Shown here: piece after piece, positions 8,089 to 16,877 of the stretch
How the letters are laid out: each line of letters begins with the position of its first letter
How positions within the stretch are numbered: the first letter of the stretch is position 1
Assembly: GCA_023441965.1 (NCBI GenBank)
Contig: JAEZNB010000106.1
Span: 1 to 44,115, forward strand
Origin: Bacillota bacterium
GTDB lineage: Bacteria > Bacillota > Clostridia > Lachnospirales > Lachnospiraceae
DNA length: 44,115 nt
Direction of reading: 5' to 3'
Program-made: the position numbers and the translations under genes
Notes under the pieces: generated by a model
What the model was told of the DNA's origin: nothing
The model's input: only the letters and a program-made list of their open reading frames with translations
Database searches by the model: none

Positions 8089-8784
8089 ATGATAGTACCA
8101 TATTTTGATCCTACTTATATATTAGTAATCATCGGTTTTGTGATAACTCTGGCGGCTTCCGCTAAGGTGAAGTCCTCCTTTGCGAAATACTCCAGGGTAA
8201 GGAGCATGTCAGGAATGACAGGAGCCGAGGCTGCCCAGAGGCTGTTAAATGCTTCGGGTATCTATGATGTTAAAATTGAGCATGTATCCGGTCATATGAA
8301 TGACCATTATGACCCCAGAACAAAGGTCCTTCGCTTATCCGATCCCGTATACGGTCAGAATTCTCTGGCTGCCATCGGTGTCGCCGCCCATGAATGCGGA
8401 CACGCAATCCAGCATGAGCAGGGCTATGCACCGCTGAAGCTGCGGAGTACTTTGGTTCCGATTGCAAGTTTCGGGTCCATGGCTGCCTGGCCGATCATCC
8501 TGATCGGCGTCTTTATGGGCTTTTCGCAGCCCCTGATCAATCTGGGTATCATTCTCTTCTCCCTGGCGGTTTTATTTCAGCTGATCACCCTGCCGGTGGA
8601 ATTCAATGCTTCGAGGAGAGCCATTGCCAGACTTGGTGAGACCGGCATCCTCTACGGAGAAGAGCTGCAGCACAGCAAAAAGGTACTGGATGCGGCAGCC
8701 CTGACCTATGTGGCGGCAGCCGCTGCAACCATTCTACAGCTCTTAAGGCTGGTGATATTATTTGGAGGAAGAGATCGTGACTAA
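8089..8784 (+). CDS. yugP: Membrane zinc metallopeptidase, YugP family
   Basis: This 231-residue protein belongs to the YugP-type neutral zinc metallopeptidases. It has a first membrane segment near residues 7-25 and the zinc-binding helix HECGH at residues 101-105 (His101, His105, catalytic Glu102). Two further hydrophobic stretches follow at about residues 120-160. A downstream VEFNASRRA segment is typical of the family and probably gives the third zinc ligand. The substrate is unknown, and a role in membrane-protein turnover is only an inference. The ribosome binding site is GAAGGTAGAG before the ATG at 8089. Its 3' end overlaps the rsmB start by 8 bp, which suggests translational coupling. 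B. subtilis lacks this gene at the corresponding place, but clostridia often have it. Confidence 0.85.
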   Translation: MIVPYFDPTYILVIIGFVITLAASAKVKSSFAKYSRVRSMSGMTGAEAAQRLLNASGIYDVKIEHVSGHMNDHYDPRTKVLRLSDPVYGQNSLAAIGVAAHECGHAIQHEQGYAPLKLRSTLVPIASFGSMAAWPIILIGVFMGFSQPLINLGIILFSLAVLFQLITLPVEFNASRRAIARLGETGILYGEELQHSKKVLDAAALTYVAAAAATILQLLRLVILFGGRDRD

Positions 8785-10120
8785 GCAGGACAAGGAACGG
8801 GAGATCGTTCTGGATATGCTCCTGGAGGTAATCGAGAATCAGAAATTCAGTCATAAGGTACTAGGCCAGGTACTGGCAAGACATCAGGAGCTGGAGAAGC
8901 AGCAGAGAGCCTTTATCTCCAGATTGTTTACCGGCACGGTGGAGCGCTACCTGACCCTGGATTATTATATCAATTCCTTTGCCTCTCTGAAGGTGGGGAA
9001 TATGAAGCCCTTGATACGGAATCTCCTTCGGCTGAGTGTATACCAGCTGCTCTATATGGATCAGATTCCGGATTCTGCCGTCTGCAATGAAGCGGTGAAG
9101 CTGGCGAAGAAACGGGGATTTGCAAAGCTGTCCGGCTTTGTCAATGCCATCCTAAGAAATCTCATCCGGAACAGGGAAACCCTTACTTTACCTGACAGGG
9201 AAGCGGATCCTGCCTTATATCTGGAGGTGGTCTATTCCTTTCCCCGTTGGCTCTGTGAGCATCTGCTGGGGCAGTACTCCTATCCGGAGGTAGAGGCGAT
9301 GCTGGCCTCCTCCTTACAGGAGAAGGAGACCACGATCCGCTGCAACCTTCTGAAAATCAAGCCGGCAAAGCTGAAGGAGCTTTTAGAGGCAGAGGGAGTT
9401 ACTACATGGTCCGATGAGTATCTGGAGTATGCCTTTAAGATCAGCGGCTATGATTATCTGGAGAAGCTCCCTTCCTTTCAAAAAGGTCTGTTTACCATAC
9501 AGGATGTCAGCTCCATGCTGGTATGCGAGGCAGCAGGGATCCGGAAGACGGACCTGGTCGTGGATGTCTGCGCAGCACCGGGCGGGAAAGCCCTCCATGC
9601 CGCACAAACCGCTGGTAAGGTGTCTGCCCGTGATCTGACGGAATATAAAGCAGGTCTCATCCGGGAGAACATAACAAGGCTTGGTGTGGACAATGTAGAA
9701 GTGAAGGTCTGGGATGCCGGTATCACAGATGCCGCTATGATCGGGAAGGCAGATGTGGTCTTGGCTGATCTGCCCTGCAGCGGTCTTGGGGTAATCGGCA
9801 AGAAGGCCGACATCAAATACAGACTGACTCCGGCCGGTCTGAAGGAGCTGGAGGAATTACAGAAGAGGATCCTGTCCGTGGTGAAGGATTATGTCAAACC
9901 GGGCGGGATTTTGATTTATAGCACCTGTACAATTAACAGGGATGAGAATCAGAAGAACCGGGACTGGTTCCTGGAGCAATTTGATTATGAGGCAGAGAGT
10001 CTGGACCCTTACCTACCGGAAGCCCTGCGGAGTCAGGATACGAAGGAAGGGTATCTGCAGCTGCTTCAGGGAATCCATCCGACCGATGGCTTCTTCCTGG
10101 CCAGGTTCCGCAGAAGATAG
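8777..10120 (+). CDS. rsmB: 16S rRNA m5C967 methyltransferase RsmB
   Basis: RsmB methylates a cytosine of 16S rRNA with S-adenosylmethionine. The N-terminal NusB-like RNA-binding domain covers about residues 1-135. The Rossmann methyltransferase follows, with VVDVCAAPGGKALHAA as SAM motif and the two hallmark cysteines in LPCSGLG and YSTCTINRDEN. I place the start at GTG 8777 because GGAGGAA at 8764-8770 lies six bases upstream, inside the preceding gene. This gives 447 residues. An in-frame TTG at 8762 would sit before that site. The 8-bp overlap with the protease gene and the shared order with rlmN fit one operon. Confidence 0.93.
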   Translation: MTKQDKEREIVLDMLLEVIENQKFSHKVLGQVLARHQELEKQQRAFISRLFTGTVERYLTLDYYINSFASLKVGNMKPLIRNLLRLSVYQLLYMDQIPDSAVCNEAVKLAKKRGFAKLSGFVNAILRNLIRNRETLTLPDREADPALYLEVVYSFPRWLCEHLLGQYSYPEVEAMLASSLQEKETTIRCNLLKIKPAKLKELLEAEGVTTWSDEYLEYAFKISGYDYLEKLPSFQKGLFTIQDVSSMLVCEAAGIRKTDLVVDVCAAPGGKALHAAQTAGKVSARDLTEYKAGLIRENITRLGVDNVEVKVWDAGITDAAMIGKADVVLADLPCSGLGVIGKKADIKYRLTPAGLKELEELQKRILSVVKDYVKPGGILIYSTCTINRDENQKNRDWFLEQFDYEAESLDPYLPEALRSQDTKEGYLQLLQGIHPTDGFFLARFRRR

Positions 10121-10261
10121 CAGTCGATGATACTTACCCATCAAACGATAACAAGGTACTACCGATGAGGATGCGTACGGTAATGTCATTAAGATAAAAA
10201 AATGGATATTCGGACATGTTTTGACATATTAGCATGTTAGAATAGAAGAGGATATTGAGAA

Positions 10262-11302
10262 ATGGAAGAACGGCTAGACATAAAATCATTATATAAGGAA
10301 GAGCTGAAGCTTCTTTTAAAAGAGCTGGGGCAGCCTGCCTTCCGTGCAAAGCAGGTATTTGAATGGCTTCATGGGAAGCTTGCATACAGCTATGAGGCTA
10401 TGACCAATCTGCCCAGGGAGCTTCGGGAGACGCTGAAGGAGACCTATCCCCTTACCTGTCTTGAGGAAGTTGATTCCCTGCATTCTGCTGAGGACGGAAC
10501 CGTTAAGTATCTGTATCGTCTCATGGATAACAGGGTAATCGAAAGTGTACTGATGAGATATCATCATGGAAACAGTGTCTGCATCTCCTCCCAGGTGGGC
10601 TGCAGAATGGGCTGTACCTTCTGCGCCTCTACGATCGGAGGTAAGGAGAGGGACCTGCTTCCCTCCGAGATGCTGGATCAGATATACCGGATTCAGGCTT
10701 CCACGGGGGAGAGGGTCAGCAATGTGGTTGTGATGGGGACGGGAGAACCCCTGGACAATTATGATCATCTTATCAGATTTATTAAGCTTCTTACAGCTCC
10801 CGAGGGGCTGAACATAAGTGCCAGGAACATAACGGTATCCACCTGCGGAATACCGGAGAGGATCAGGGCCTTTGCAGAGGAGGGACTGCCTGTGACCCTG
10901 GCCCTGTCCCTTCATGCACCAAATAACGAGATCAGGAAGAAGCTGATGCCGGTGGCCAGACAATATGAGCTGAGTGAGGTCCTGGAGGCCTTCCGTTATT
11001 ACTATGAGAAGACCGGAAGAAGGCTGACCTTTGAGTACAGCTTGGTGGATCAGATCAATGATGAGGAGGAGCATGCGAGGGAGCTCTCAGCCCTTGTAAA
11101 AGGCCTGAATTGCCATGTGAATCTCATTCCGGTGAACCCCATAAAGGAGCGAAATTATCGGAAATCTGAGAGCAAAAAAATACAAAAATTTAAAAATATA
11201 CTTGAAAAAAATAGAATTAATGTTACTATTAGAAGAGAAATGGGCTCGGATATTGATGCTGCCTGTGGTCAGTTGCGTAAGAGTTATATAGAAAGGCTAT
11301 AA
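10262..11302 (+). CDS. rlmN: Dual-specificity 23S rRNA/tRNA m2A methyltransferase RlmN
   Basis: RlmN is a radical-SAM enzyme that methylates carbon 2 of A2503 in 23S rRNA and A37 in some tRNAs. The protein has 346 residues. The iron-sulfur motif CRMGCTFC (C-x3-C-x2-C) is near residues 114-121, followed by GTGEPLDNYDH, a SAM-contact segment. The C-terminal DIDAACGQLR holds the conserved Cys that carries the methyl group in the mechanism. The ATG follows GAAGAGGATATTGAGAA. A 141-bp gap separates it from rsmB. That gap holds a TTGACA at 10221-10226 with no convincing -10 at proper spacing, so a local promoter is unproven. Confidence 0.95.
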   Translation: MEERLDIKSLYKEELKLLLKELGQPAFRAKQVFEWLHGKLAYSYEAMTNLPRELRETLKETYPLTCLEEVDSLHSAEDGTVKYLYRLMDNRVIESVLMRYHHGNSVCISSQVGCRMGCTFCASTIGGKERDLLPSEMLDQIYRIQASTGERVSNVVVMGTGEPLDNYDHLIRFIKLLTAPEGLNISARNITVSTCGIPERIRAFAEEGLPVTLALSLHAPNNEIRKKLMPVARQYELSEVLEAFRYYYEKTGRRLTFEYSLVDQINDEEEHARELSALVKGLNCHVNLIPVNPIKERNYRKSESKKIQKFKNILEKNRINVTIRREMGSDIDAACGQLRKSYIERL

Positions 11303-11336
11303 GAAACATTTCCGCTGGGGGTTGGGAGGTGCAGGC

Positions 11337-12059
11337 TTGAAAGCATTTTCAATAACGGATATTGGAGAAAGACGGAGAGTAAATCAGGATTATGTCTTTT
11401 GTGAAGAAAATGCCATCGGTAATCTGCCGAATTTGTTCATTGTGGCAGACGGGATGGGAGGACATAATGCGGGTGATTATGCTTCAAGGTTCTGTGTTGA
11501 ATTTTTTACGCAAAGGATTAGGGAAAGCGATCAGACCTCACCGGTTGCCATGATTGAGACGGCAATTACGGATACGAATGAAGCGCTGCGGAGCAAGTCT
11601 CTGGAGCAGAAAGAGTTTGAGGGGATGGGCACTACCTTTGTGGTTGCTACTATATTTGGAAATGAGATGTTTGTTGCCAATATCGGTGACAGCAGATTAT
11701 ACGTGATAGGAGAAGAGATTAAGCAAATAACGGAAGATCACAGCTTGGTTGAGGCGATGGTGAAGACCGGAGAGCTTGACCGAGAGGAAGCAAGACAGCA
11801 TCCGAACAAGAATATTATTACCAGGGCACTGGGAGCGAATGTGACTGCACAGCCGGACTTTTTTGAAGTGAACTTAGAAGAAGGGGATATTGTACTTATG
11901 TGCTCGGACGGTCTGACGAATATGTTGGAGGACGAGACAATTGAACGGATAGTGAAGGAACATTCCGACGATCCGGCAGCAGCGGCTGAAATTCTGGTGA
12001 AAAGCGCCAACATGAATGGTGGAAAGGATAACATCGCTGTGGTCATAATAAAAGTGTAA
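11337..12059 (+). CDS. prpC: PP2C-type Ser/Thr phosphatase (PrpC/Stp)
   Basis: This cytosolic metal-dependent phosphatase reverses phosphorylation by the adjacent PASTA kinase. The signature motifs are in order: ITDIGERRRVNQD, VADGMGGHNAG, GMGTTFV, NIGDSRLY, CSDGLTNML and GGKDNIAVV. The aspartates in these motifs bind the two metal ions. I choose TTG 11337, six bases after GGAGGT (11325-11330), giving 240 residues. An in-frame TTG at 11322 would precede the ribosome binding site. The kinase gene starts 17 bp after its stop, and this phosphatase-kinase pairing is almost universal in Firmicutes. Confidence 0.94.
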   Translation: MKAFSITDIGERRRVNQDYVFCEENAIGNLPNLFIVADGMGGHNAGDYASRFCVEFFTQRIRESDQTSPVAMIETAITDTNEALRSKSLEQKEFEGMGTTFVVATIFGNEMFVANIGDSRLYVIGEEIKQITEDHSLVEAMVKTGELDREEARQHPNKNIITRALGANVTAQPDFFEVNLEEGDIVLMCSDGLTNMLEDETIERIVKEHSDDPAAAAEILVKSANMNGGKDNIAVVIIKV

Positions 12060-12076
12060 AGAAGAGGTGAGAAATC

Positions 12077-14314
12077 ATGTTGAAACCCGGTATGTTTATC
12101 AGCGATCGGTACGAAATTATAGACAATGTCGGTTCCGGCGGTATGGCTGATGTCTACAAGGCAAAGGACCAGAGGCTGAATCGTTTTGTTGCGATTAAGG
12201 TATTAAAGCCGGAATATTCCAGTGATAAAAGCTTTGTAAACAAGTTCAGGGGAGAGGCACAGTCCGCAGCTGGTTTGTCCCACCCGAATATTGTTAATGT
12301 ATATGATGTCGGTGATGACAGCGGCCTTCATTATATTGTTATGGAGCTGGTGGAAGGCATTACATTAAAGCGTTTTATTGAGAGAAAAGGTAAGCTGGAG
12401 GTTAAGGAAGCGGTAGGAATCGCGATACAGATCGCTCAGGGCATGGAAGCAGCCCATGATAACCATATCATTCATAGGGATATCAAACCGCAGAATATAA
12501 TCATATCGAGAGATGGCAAGGTAAAGGTCACGGATTTCGGTATCGCTAAGGCGACCAACTCCAATACCATTACCTCCAATGCCATGGGTTCGGTACATTA
12601 TTTGTCTCCGGAACAGGCCAGAGGCGGTTACAGTGACGAAAAGAGCGACATCTATTCACTGGGTGTTACTCTCTATGAGATGCTGTCCGGCAAGGTTCCC
12701 TTCGCTGGGGACAATACCGTATCGGTAGCCTTACTTCATATTCAGGGAGAGGCGATGCCCCTTCGTGATTTAGATCAGAGTATACCGGTCAGTGTGGATA
12801 AGATCGTCCAGAAATGTATGCAGAAGAGACCTGAGAGAAGGTATCACTCGGCTTCAGAGCTGATATTGGATCTGAAAAGGGCAATTGCTAACCCGGATGG
12901 GGACTTCGTACAGATTCCCGCATTCGTAACCAGTGATTCCCCGACCATAAATATATCGGATGATTTGGGAAAAATTAAGAACGGTGCTTATCTGGAGGAG
13001 GACCTACCGGAGAAGAAGAACAACAACGGACATTATGTTACCGCTGAGGAAGAGGATGATGATCTGGACAGCATGGATTCCAAGCTGACCAAATTCTCGG
13101 CAGTAGGAACCATAGTACTGATTATTATCTTTGCAATCGCAATCATAAGTCTTGTTGTCTGGCTGATCTTCCCTAAGGAAGACAAGAAGGAGCCGGTGAA
13201 AAAACCGCCGGTAACTGAAGCACCTACGAATGCCCCGACCCTGTCTCCTACACCGGAGCTTGGTTCTTCCGTTGGCACTTATAAGTTCCCCCTTGTAATC
13301 GGCTACACCAAGGAAGATGCCGAGGAGATCATCAAGGCGAAGGATCCTAAGGCATTTATTACCTGGAAGGAGGATTCCTCCAACGAGTATGCCAAGGGCT
13401 ATGTTATATTCCAGTATCCTGCTGCAGACAGAGATGCCGCTTATGGCTCGGATGATATTATCATAACGATCAGTACCGGACCACAGCCCTTTGTCATTCC
13501 CAATGTCTATAATCTGACCGAAGCGCAGGCGGAGAAGAAGCTGAAGGAGTGTGACCTGAAGACCATAACGGATTATGTCTATAGTGATTATGAAGCCGGT
13601 AAGGTAATTGAGACCAATCCTCCGAAGGATACCCTGGTGGTAGCAGGTGACACGGTTACGATCATGGTAAGCTTGGGTCAGGAACAGACCATCATTCCAA
13701 AGCTGATCGGAATGACGGCAGAACAGGCTAAGAAAGCACTTACCGATGCAGGACTGGCGATGGGAACAATCAGCTATGAGGCCTCTGCACAGTATCCCGA
13801 AGGACAGATTACCTTCCAGTCAGAAACTGCGAACAGTAAGACCACAAGGGGAACCCTTGTTGATGTTATCGTAAGTACGGGACCTGCCAGCACCGGACCC
13901 GGCAACAATGGATCCAACAATGATTCCAACAACAATGATCCCGACGATGATAACGATGTAGTAGACGGCGGCAATGACATCGACGATGACGATGACGATG
14001 TTGATGCAGACCAAGATAATGATCATGATGGGGTAATCTATACAGGCAGAGTAATCATCAATGAAAGCCCCTTCCAATATGGCTATGGTGACGGAGAAGC
14101 AGACATTTATTTAGAGATGGTTCAGGAAGGCTATGATCCGGAGCCGATCTACGATGGATATTTATCTGTCAATGATTTCCCTCTGCTCGTTACTGATATT
14201 ATCGGAAATGACAAATCTCCGGGAAAGATCACCATGTATGTAGATAATCAACCCTTTATTATGCCTGGGGAGACCTCACCCCATACTTGGACAGTATATT
14301 TTGTGGAGGATTAG
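12077..14314 (+). CDS. prkC: PASTA-domain Ser/Thr protein kinase with Asp-rich segment and extra C-terminal domain
   Basis: PrkC/Stk-type membrane kinases link cell-wall state to protein phosphorylation. The kinase domain (about residues 12-270) shows GSGGMADV, catalytic Lys41, HRDIKPQN with Asp135, and DFG with Asp153. A transmembrane helix lies near residues 344-366. Three PASTA units follow, at about 395-470, 472-537 and 540-608, and would face outward. Beyond them an extreme Asp/Asn-rich segment (about residues 612-653) includes a DADQDNDHDG stretch like calcium-binding loops. A roughly 90-residue C-terminal domain, rich in aromatic and acidic residues, ends in TWTVYFVED. That tail is not part of the usual architecture and I do not recognise it. 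The ATG follows AGAGGTGAG. It overlaps nothing and ends one base before rsgA. Confidence 0.94.
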   Translation: MLKPGMFISDRYEIIDNVGSGGMADVYKAKDQRLNRFVAIKVLKPEYSSDKSFVNKFRGEAQSAAGLSHPNIVNVYDVGDDSGLHYIVMELVEGITLKRFIERKGKLEVKEAVGIAIQIAQGMEAAHDNHIIHRDIKPQNIIISRDGKVKVTDFGIAKATNSNTITSNAMGSVHYLSPEQARGGYSDEKSDIYSLGVTLYEMLSGKVPFAGDNTVSVALLHIQGEAMPLRDLDQSIPVSVDKIVQKCMQKRPERRYHSASELILDLKRAIANPDGDFVQIPAFVTSDSPTINISDDLGKIKNGAYLEEDLPEKKNNNGHYVTAEEEDDDLDSMDSKLTKFSAVGTIVLIIIFAIAIISLVVWLIFPKEDKKEPVKKPPVTEAPTNAPTLSPTPELGSSVGTYKFPLVIGYTKEDAEEIIKAKDPKAFITWKEDSSNEYAKGYVIFQYPAADRDAAYGSDDIIITISTGPQPFVIPNVYNLTEAQAEKKLKECDLKTITDYVYSDYEAGKVIETNPPKDTLVVAGDTVTIMVSLGQEQTIIPKLIGMTAEQAKKALTDAGLAMGTISYEASAQYPEGQITFQSETANSKTTRGTLVDVIVSTGPASTGPGNNGSNNDSNNNDPDDDNDVVDGGNDIDDDDDDVDADQDNDHDGVIYTGRVIINESPFQYGYGDGEADIYLEMVQEGYDPEPIYDGYLSVNDFPLLVTDIIGNDKSPGKITMYVDNQPFIMPGETSPHTWTVYFVED

Positions 14315-14315
14315 C

Positions 14316-15197
14316 TTGAGAGGCAAAATCATCAAAGGTATAGCAGGATTTTATTATGTTCATGTTCCGGAAAAGAACTTCATCTATGAGTGTAAGGCAA
14401 AAGGCATTTTCCGCAACCAGAAGCTGAAGCCCCTGGTTGGTGATGATGTGGACATTGATACCAATGATCAGCCGGAAGGATCGGGCACCATTACCGATAT
14501 CCATCCGAGAAGAAATGAACTCATACGGCCTGCTGTTGCAAATGTTGATCAGGCTCTGGTCATCTTTGCGGCAGCTGAGCCTGCCCCAAACTTAAATCTG
14601 CTGGATCGTTTTCTGATCATGATGCGCAGACAGGGGATTCATACAGTCGTATGCTTTAACAAAAAGGACATCGTAACAGAGAAGGAGATATCTTTACTCA
14701 TAGATACCTATCTTCGTTGTGGGTATGAAGTAATCAGTACCAGTACATTGAAGAAGGACGGGCTTCCTACCGTGGCCAGTCTTCTGACAGGTAAAACAAC
14801 AGTACTGGCCGGACCCTCCGGTGTCGGTAAATCCTCCCTGGTGAATATTCTTTCTCCGAGAGCGAATATGGAAACGGGAGAGTTAAGCGAGAAAATCAAA
14901 AGAGGGAAGCACACAACCAGGCACTCCGAACTGATTTATGTGGAAGAAAACACTTATATCATGGATACCCCCGGTTTTAGCTCCCTCCATATTAATGAAA
15001 TCGGGAAGGAAGAGCTGAAGGACTATTTCATAGAGTTTAAGGAATATGAGGAAGGCTGCAGGTTTATCGGGTGTATGCACCTCAATGAGCCCGGCTGTGC
15101 AGTGAAGGAAGCCCTGCAGGAGGGGAGAATCAGCCATATCCGCTATGATAATTATAAGAGCCTTTATGCTGAGTTGAAGGAAATCAGAAGGTATTAG
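14316..15197 (+). CDS. rsgA: Ribosome small-subunit GTPase RsgA
   Basis: RsgA is a circularly permuted GTPase that helps mature the 30S subunit. The permutation is visible: the G4 motif FNKKD precedes the P-loop GPSGVGKS (Lys172), and DTPGF follows. An N-terminal OB-fold covers about residues 1-70. The C-terminal zinc motif CRFIGCMHLNEPGC has the C-x4-C-x-H-x5-C spacing of the family. I place the start at TTG 14316, five bases after GGAGGA (14305-14310). The product then begins MRGKIIKGIAGFYYV, as in relatives, with 293 residues. The ribosome binding site lies within the end of prkC, so the two genes are probably coupled. Confidence 0.94.
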   Translation: MRGKIIKGIAGFYYVHVPEKNFIYECKAKGIFRNQKLKPLVGDDVDIDTNDQPEGSGTITDIHPRRNELIRPAVANVDQALVIFAAAEPAPNLNLLDRFLIMMRRQGIHTVVCFNKKDIVTEKEISLLIDTYLRCGYEVISTSTLKKDGLPTVASLLTGKTTVLAGPSGVGKSSLVNILSPRANMETGELSEKIKRGKHTTRHSELIYVEENTYIMDTPGFSSLHINEIGKEELKDYFIEFKEYEEGCRFIGCMHLNEPGCAVKEALQEGRISHIRYDNYKSLYAELKEIRRY

Positions 15198-15296
15198 CCT
15201 CTGAATGAAGACAGCAATAAATAGTAAGAATAATCGATAAAGAGTGAGAACAGGAAATTCTGTTCTCACAGCAGTTACACATCAAGGAAGGCGTGG

Positions 15297-15968
15297 TTGA
15301 GTAAGATGATAAAGCTGGCACCATCCATATTGGCGGCGGATTTTAATAGATTGGGTGAGCAGATCAAGGAGATAGAGAATGCAGGTGTACCCTATCTTCA
15401 TATTGACGTAATGGACGGTAATTTTGTGCCCAGTATCAGCTTTGGTATTCCCCTTATCGCTTCCATCAGAAGGAATACAAAGCTGATTTTTGATGTACAT
15501 CTGATGGTTGAGGAGCCAATCCGTTATATAGATGATTTCGCAGCTGCGGGAGCTGATATCATCACTGTTCATGTGGAAGCCTGCAAGGACCTAAAGAGTA
15601 CAATCGCAAGGATCCGGGAGCAGGGGAGGAAGGTCGGAGTTACCTTGAGGCCGACCACCGGTTTGGAAGCCATTCAGGATATCCTGCGGGAGGTCGACAT
15701 GGTTCTGATCATGAGTGTGAATCCCGGCTTCGGAGGTCAGGCCTTTCTGCCTGAGTCTCTGGAGAAAATCAGGGACCTGAAGGCGATGGCTGACCAATGC
15801 GGAGCTAACATTGATATAGAGGTGGACGGAGGAATCACTACCGATAATGTCACCGAGATACTGGATGCCGGAGCGAATGTCATCGTGACCGGTACCTCCA
15901 TATTTTCAGGGAACATGCAGGAGAATATCAAGAGGTTTCAGGAAGTCTTCAAAGAGCGGGAAGCCTAG
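15297..15968 (+). CDS. rpe: Ribulose-phosphate 3-epimerase
   Basis: Rpe interconverts ribulose-5-phosphate and xylulose-5-phosphate in the pentose phosphate pathway. It is a TIM barrel with the classical LAPSILAADF start, HIDVMDG metal-binding His and Asp, HLMV, MSVNPGFGGQ and EVDGGI motifs. AAGGAAGG at 15284-15291 favours the TTG at 15297 (five-base spacing, 223 residues). The in-frame ATG at 15306, giving MIKLAPSILAADF, is the alternative and would sit fourteen bases away. Its place after rsgA and before thiN is as in B. subtilis. Confidence 0.94.
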   Translation: MSKMIKLAPSILAADFNRLGEQIKEIENAGVPYLHIDVMDGNFVPSISFGIPLIASIRRNTKLIFDVHLMVEEPIRYIDDFAAAGADIITVHVEACKDLKSTIARIREQGRKVGVTLRPTTGLEAIQDILREVDMVLIMSVNPGFGGQAFLPESLEKIRDLKAMADQCGANIDIEVDGGITTDNVTEILDAGANVIVTGTSIFSGNMQENIKRFQEVFKEREA

Positions 15969-15989
15969 GCGATCTGTTGCATTCGGATA

Positions 15990-16147
15990 GTATCAGAGGA
16001 GAATGCAAGGGAGCTTCCGACGAAGAGACTACAGAGGTAGAATATAAGTATCAGAGAGATATGTTACGAAGAGGCTGTAGGGAAAGTGTAAGCGTATCAG
16101 GGTGATTTTCGTAAGGTGAGATCGTAGGCAAGACATAAGGGTATCAG
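15990..16147. repeat. Four dispersed GTATCAG repeats in the rpe-thiN spacer
   Basis: GTATCAG occurs at 15990, 16048, 16094 and 16141, usually followed by AG or GGTGA. Spacings are 58, 46 and 47 bp. The last copy overlaps the region just before the thiN ribosome binding site. The 187-bp spacer contains no other recognisable element, and no TPP riboswitch. The copies may be remnants of duplicated sequence. Confidence 0.5.
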
Positions 16148-16155
16148 GTGATTGG

Positions 16156-16821
16156 ATGGAGGTTAAGGAGCGGAAGGACAGAATACTGATCATTACCGGG
16201 GGCTTTATCGAGGAGGGCTTTCTGAAGGAGCTCATCTATCGGGAAGCCTACTCTATGATCATTGCTGCCGACCATGGACTAATGATGGCAGACAAGCTTC
16301 ATATCCCCTTGGATTATATCCTTGGTGATTTTGATTCTGTACCGGAGGAGCTACTGAATAAATACAAGGAGACCTCTGTCCCAATCGAAAGCTATCCCCC
16401 GGAGAAGGATAAGACAGATACCCAGCTTGCCATAGAGCTGGCCCTGATGCATACGCCTGCCGCAATCGATCTGGTAGGCGCAACCGGTAGCAGACTGGAC
16501 CATACCCTGGCAAATCTGCATCTGCTGCTGCTTCCCATGCAGCTGAAGGTGGAGGCATATCTGCTGGATCGGCATAATAAGATCAGCTTAAGGCAAAATA
16601 GCTTTACCCTTACAAAAGCCGGACAATTCGGTGCTTATGTCTCCCTGCTCCCCTTTACGGGAGAGGTGAAGGGCTTAAGTCTGACGGGCTTTAAGTATCC
16701 GCTCGATCATGTGACCCTGTCCTCGGGAAGCAGCCTAGGGATCAGCAACGAGATTGTTGCAGAGGAAGCCCGGGTGGAGCTGACAGAGGGGATCTTAGTT
16801 GTAATTGAAAGCAGGGATTGA
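16156..16821 (+). CDS. thiN: Thiamine diphosphokinase
   Basis: ThiN transfers pyrophosphate from ATP to thiamine, giving the active cofactor. The 221-residue protein shows the family's acidic substrate-binding motifs: ADHG near residue 37, GDFDS near residue 57, KDKTDTQLA, and GATGSRLDHTLANL. The ATG follows AGGTGATTGG. It closes the conserved priA-to-thiN gene order. No thiamine riboswitch lies upstream, so it is probably expressed as part of the housekeeping operon rather than controlled by thiamine. Confidence 0.92.
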   Translation: MEVKERKDRILIITGGFIEEGFLKELIYREAYSMIIAADHGLMMADKLHIPLDYILGDFDSVPEELLNKYKETSVPIESYPPEKDKTDTQLAIELALMHTPAAIDLVGATGSRLDHTLANLHLLLLPMQLKVEAYLLDRHNKISLRQNSFTLTKAGQFGAYVSLLPFTGEVKGLSLTGFKYPLDHVTLSSGSSLGISNEIVAEEARVELTEGILVVIESRD

Positions 16822-16877
16822 TCCCCTTCAGCATAGATACAGAAAGAATAAAATGGACCATAGGAAGGAATACAGAA

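Noticed and set aside
10221..10248. Promoter for rlmN from TTGACA at 10221
   Set aside because: No -10 with adequate match lies at 16-18 bp; TAGAAT is only 11 bp away.
15969..16155. TPP riboswitch before thiN
   Set aside because: No THI-box core (CTGAGA...) is present. The gene is in a housekeeping operon.
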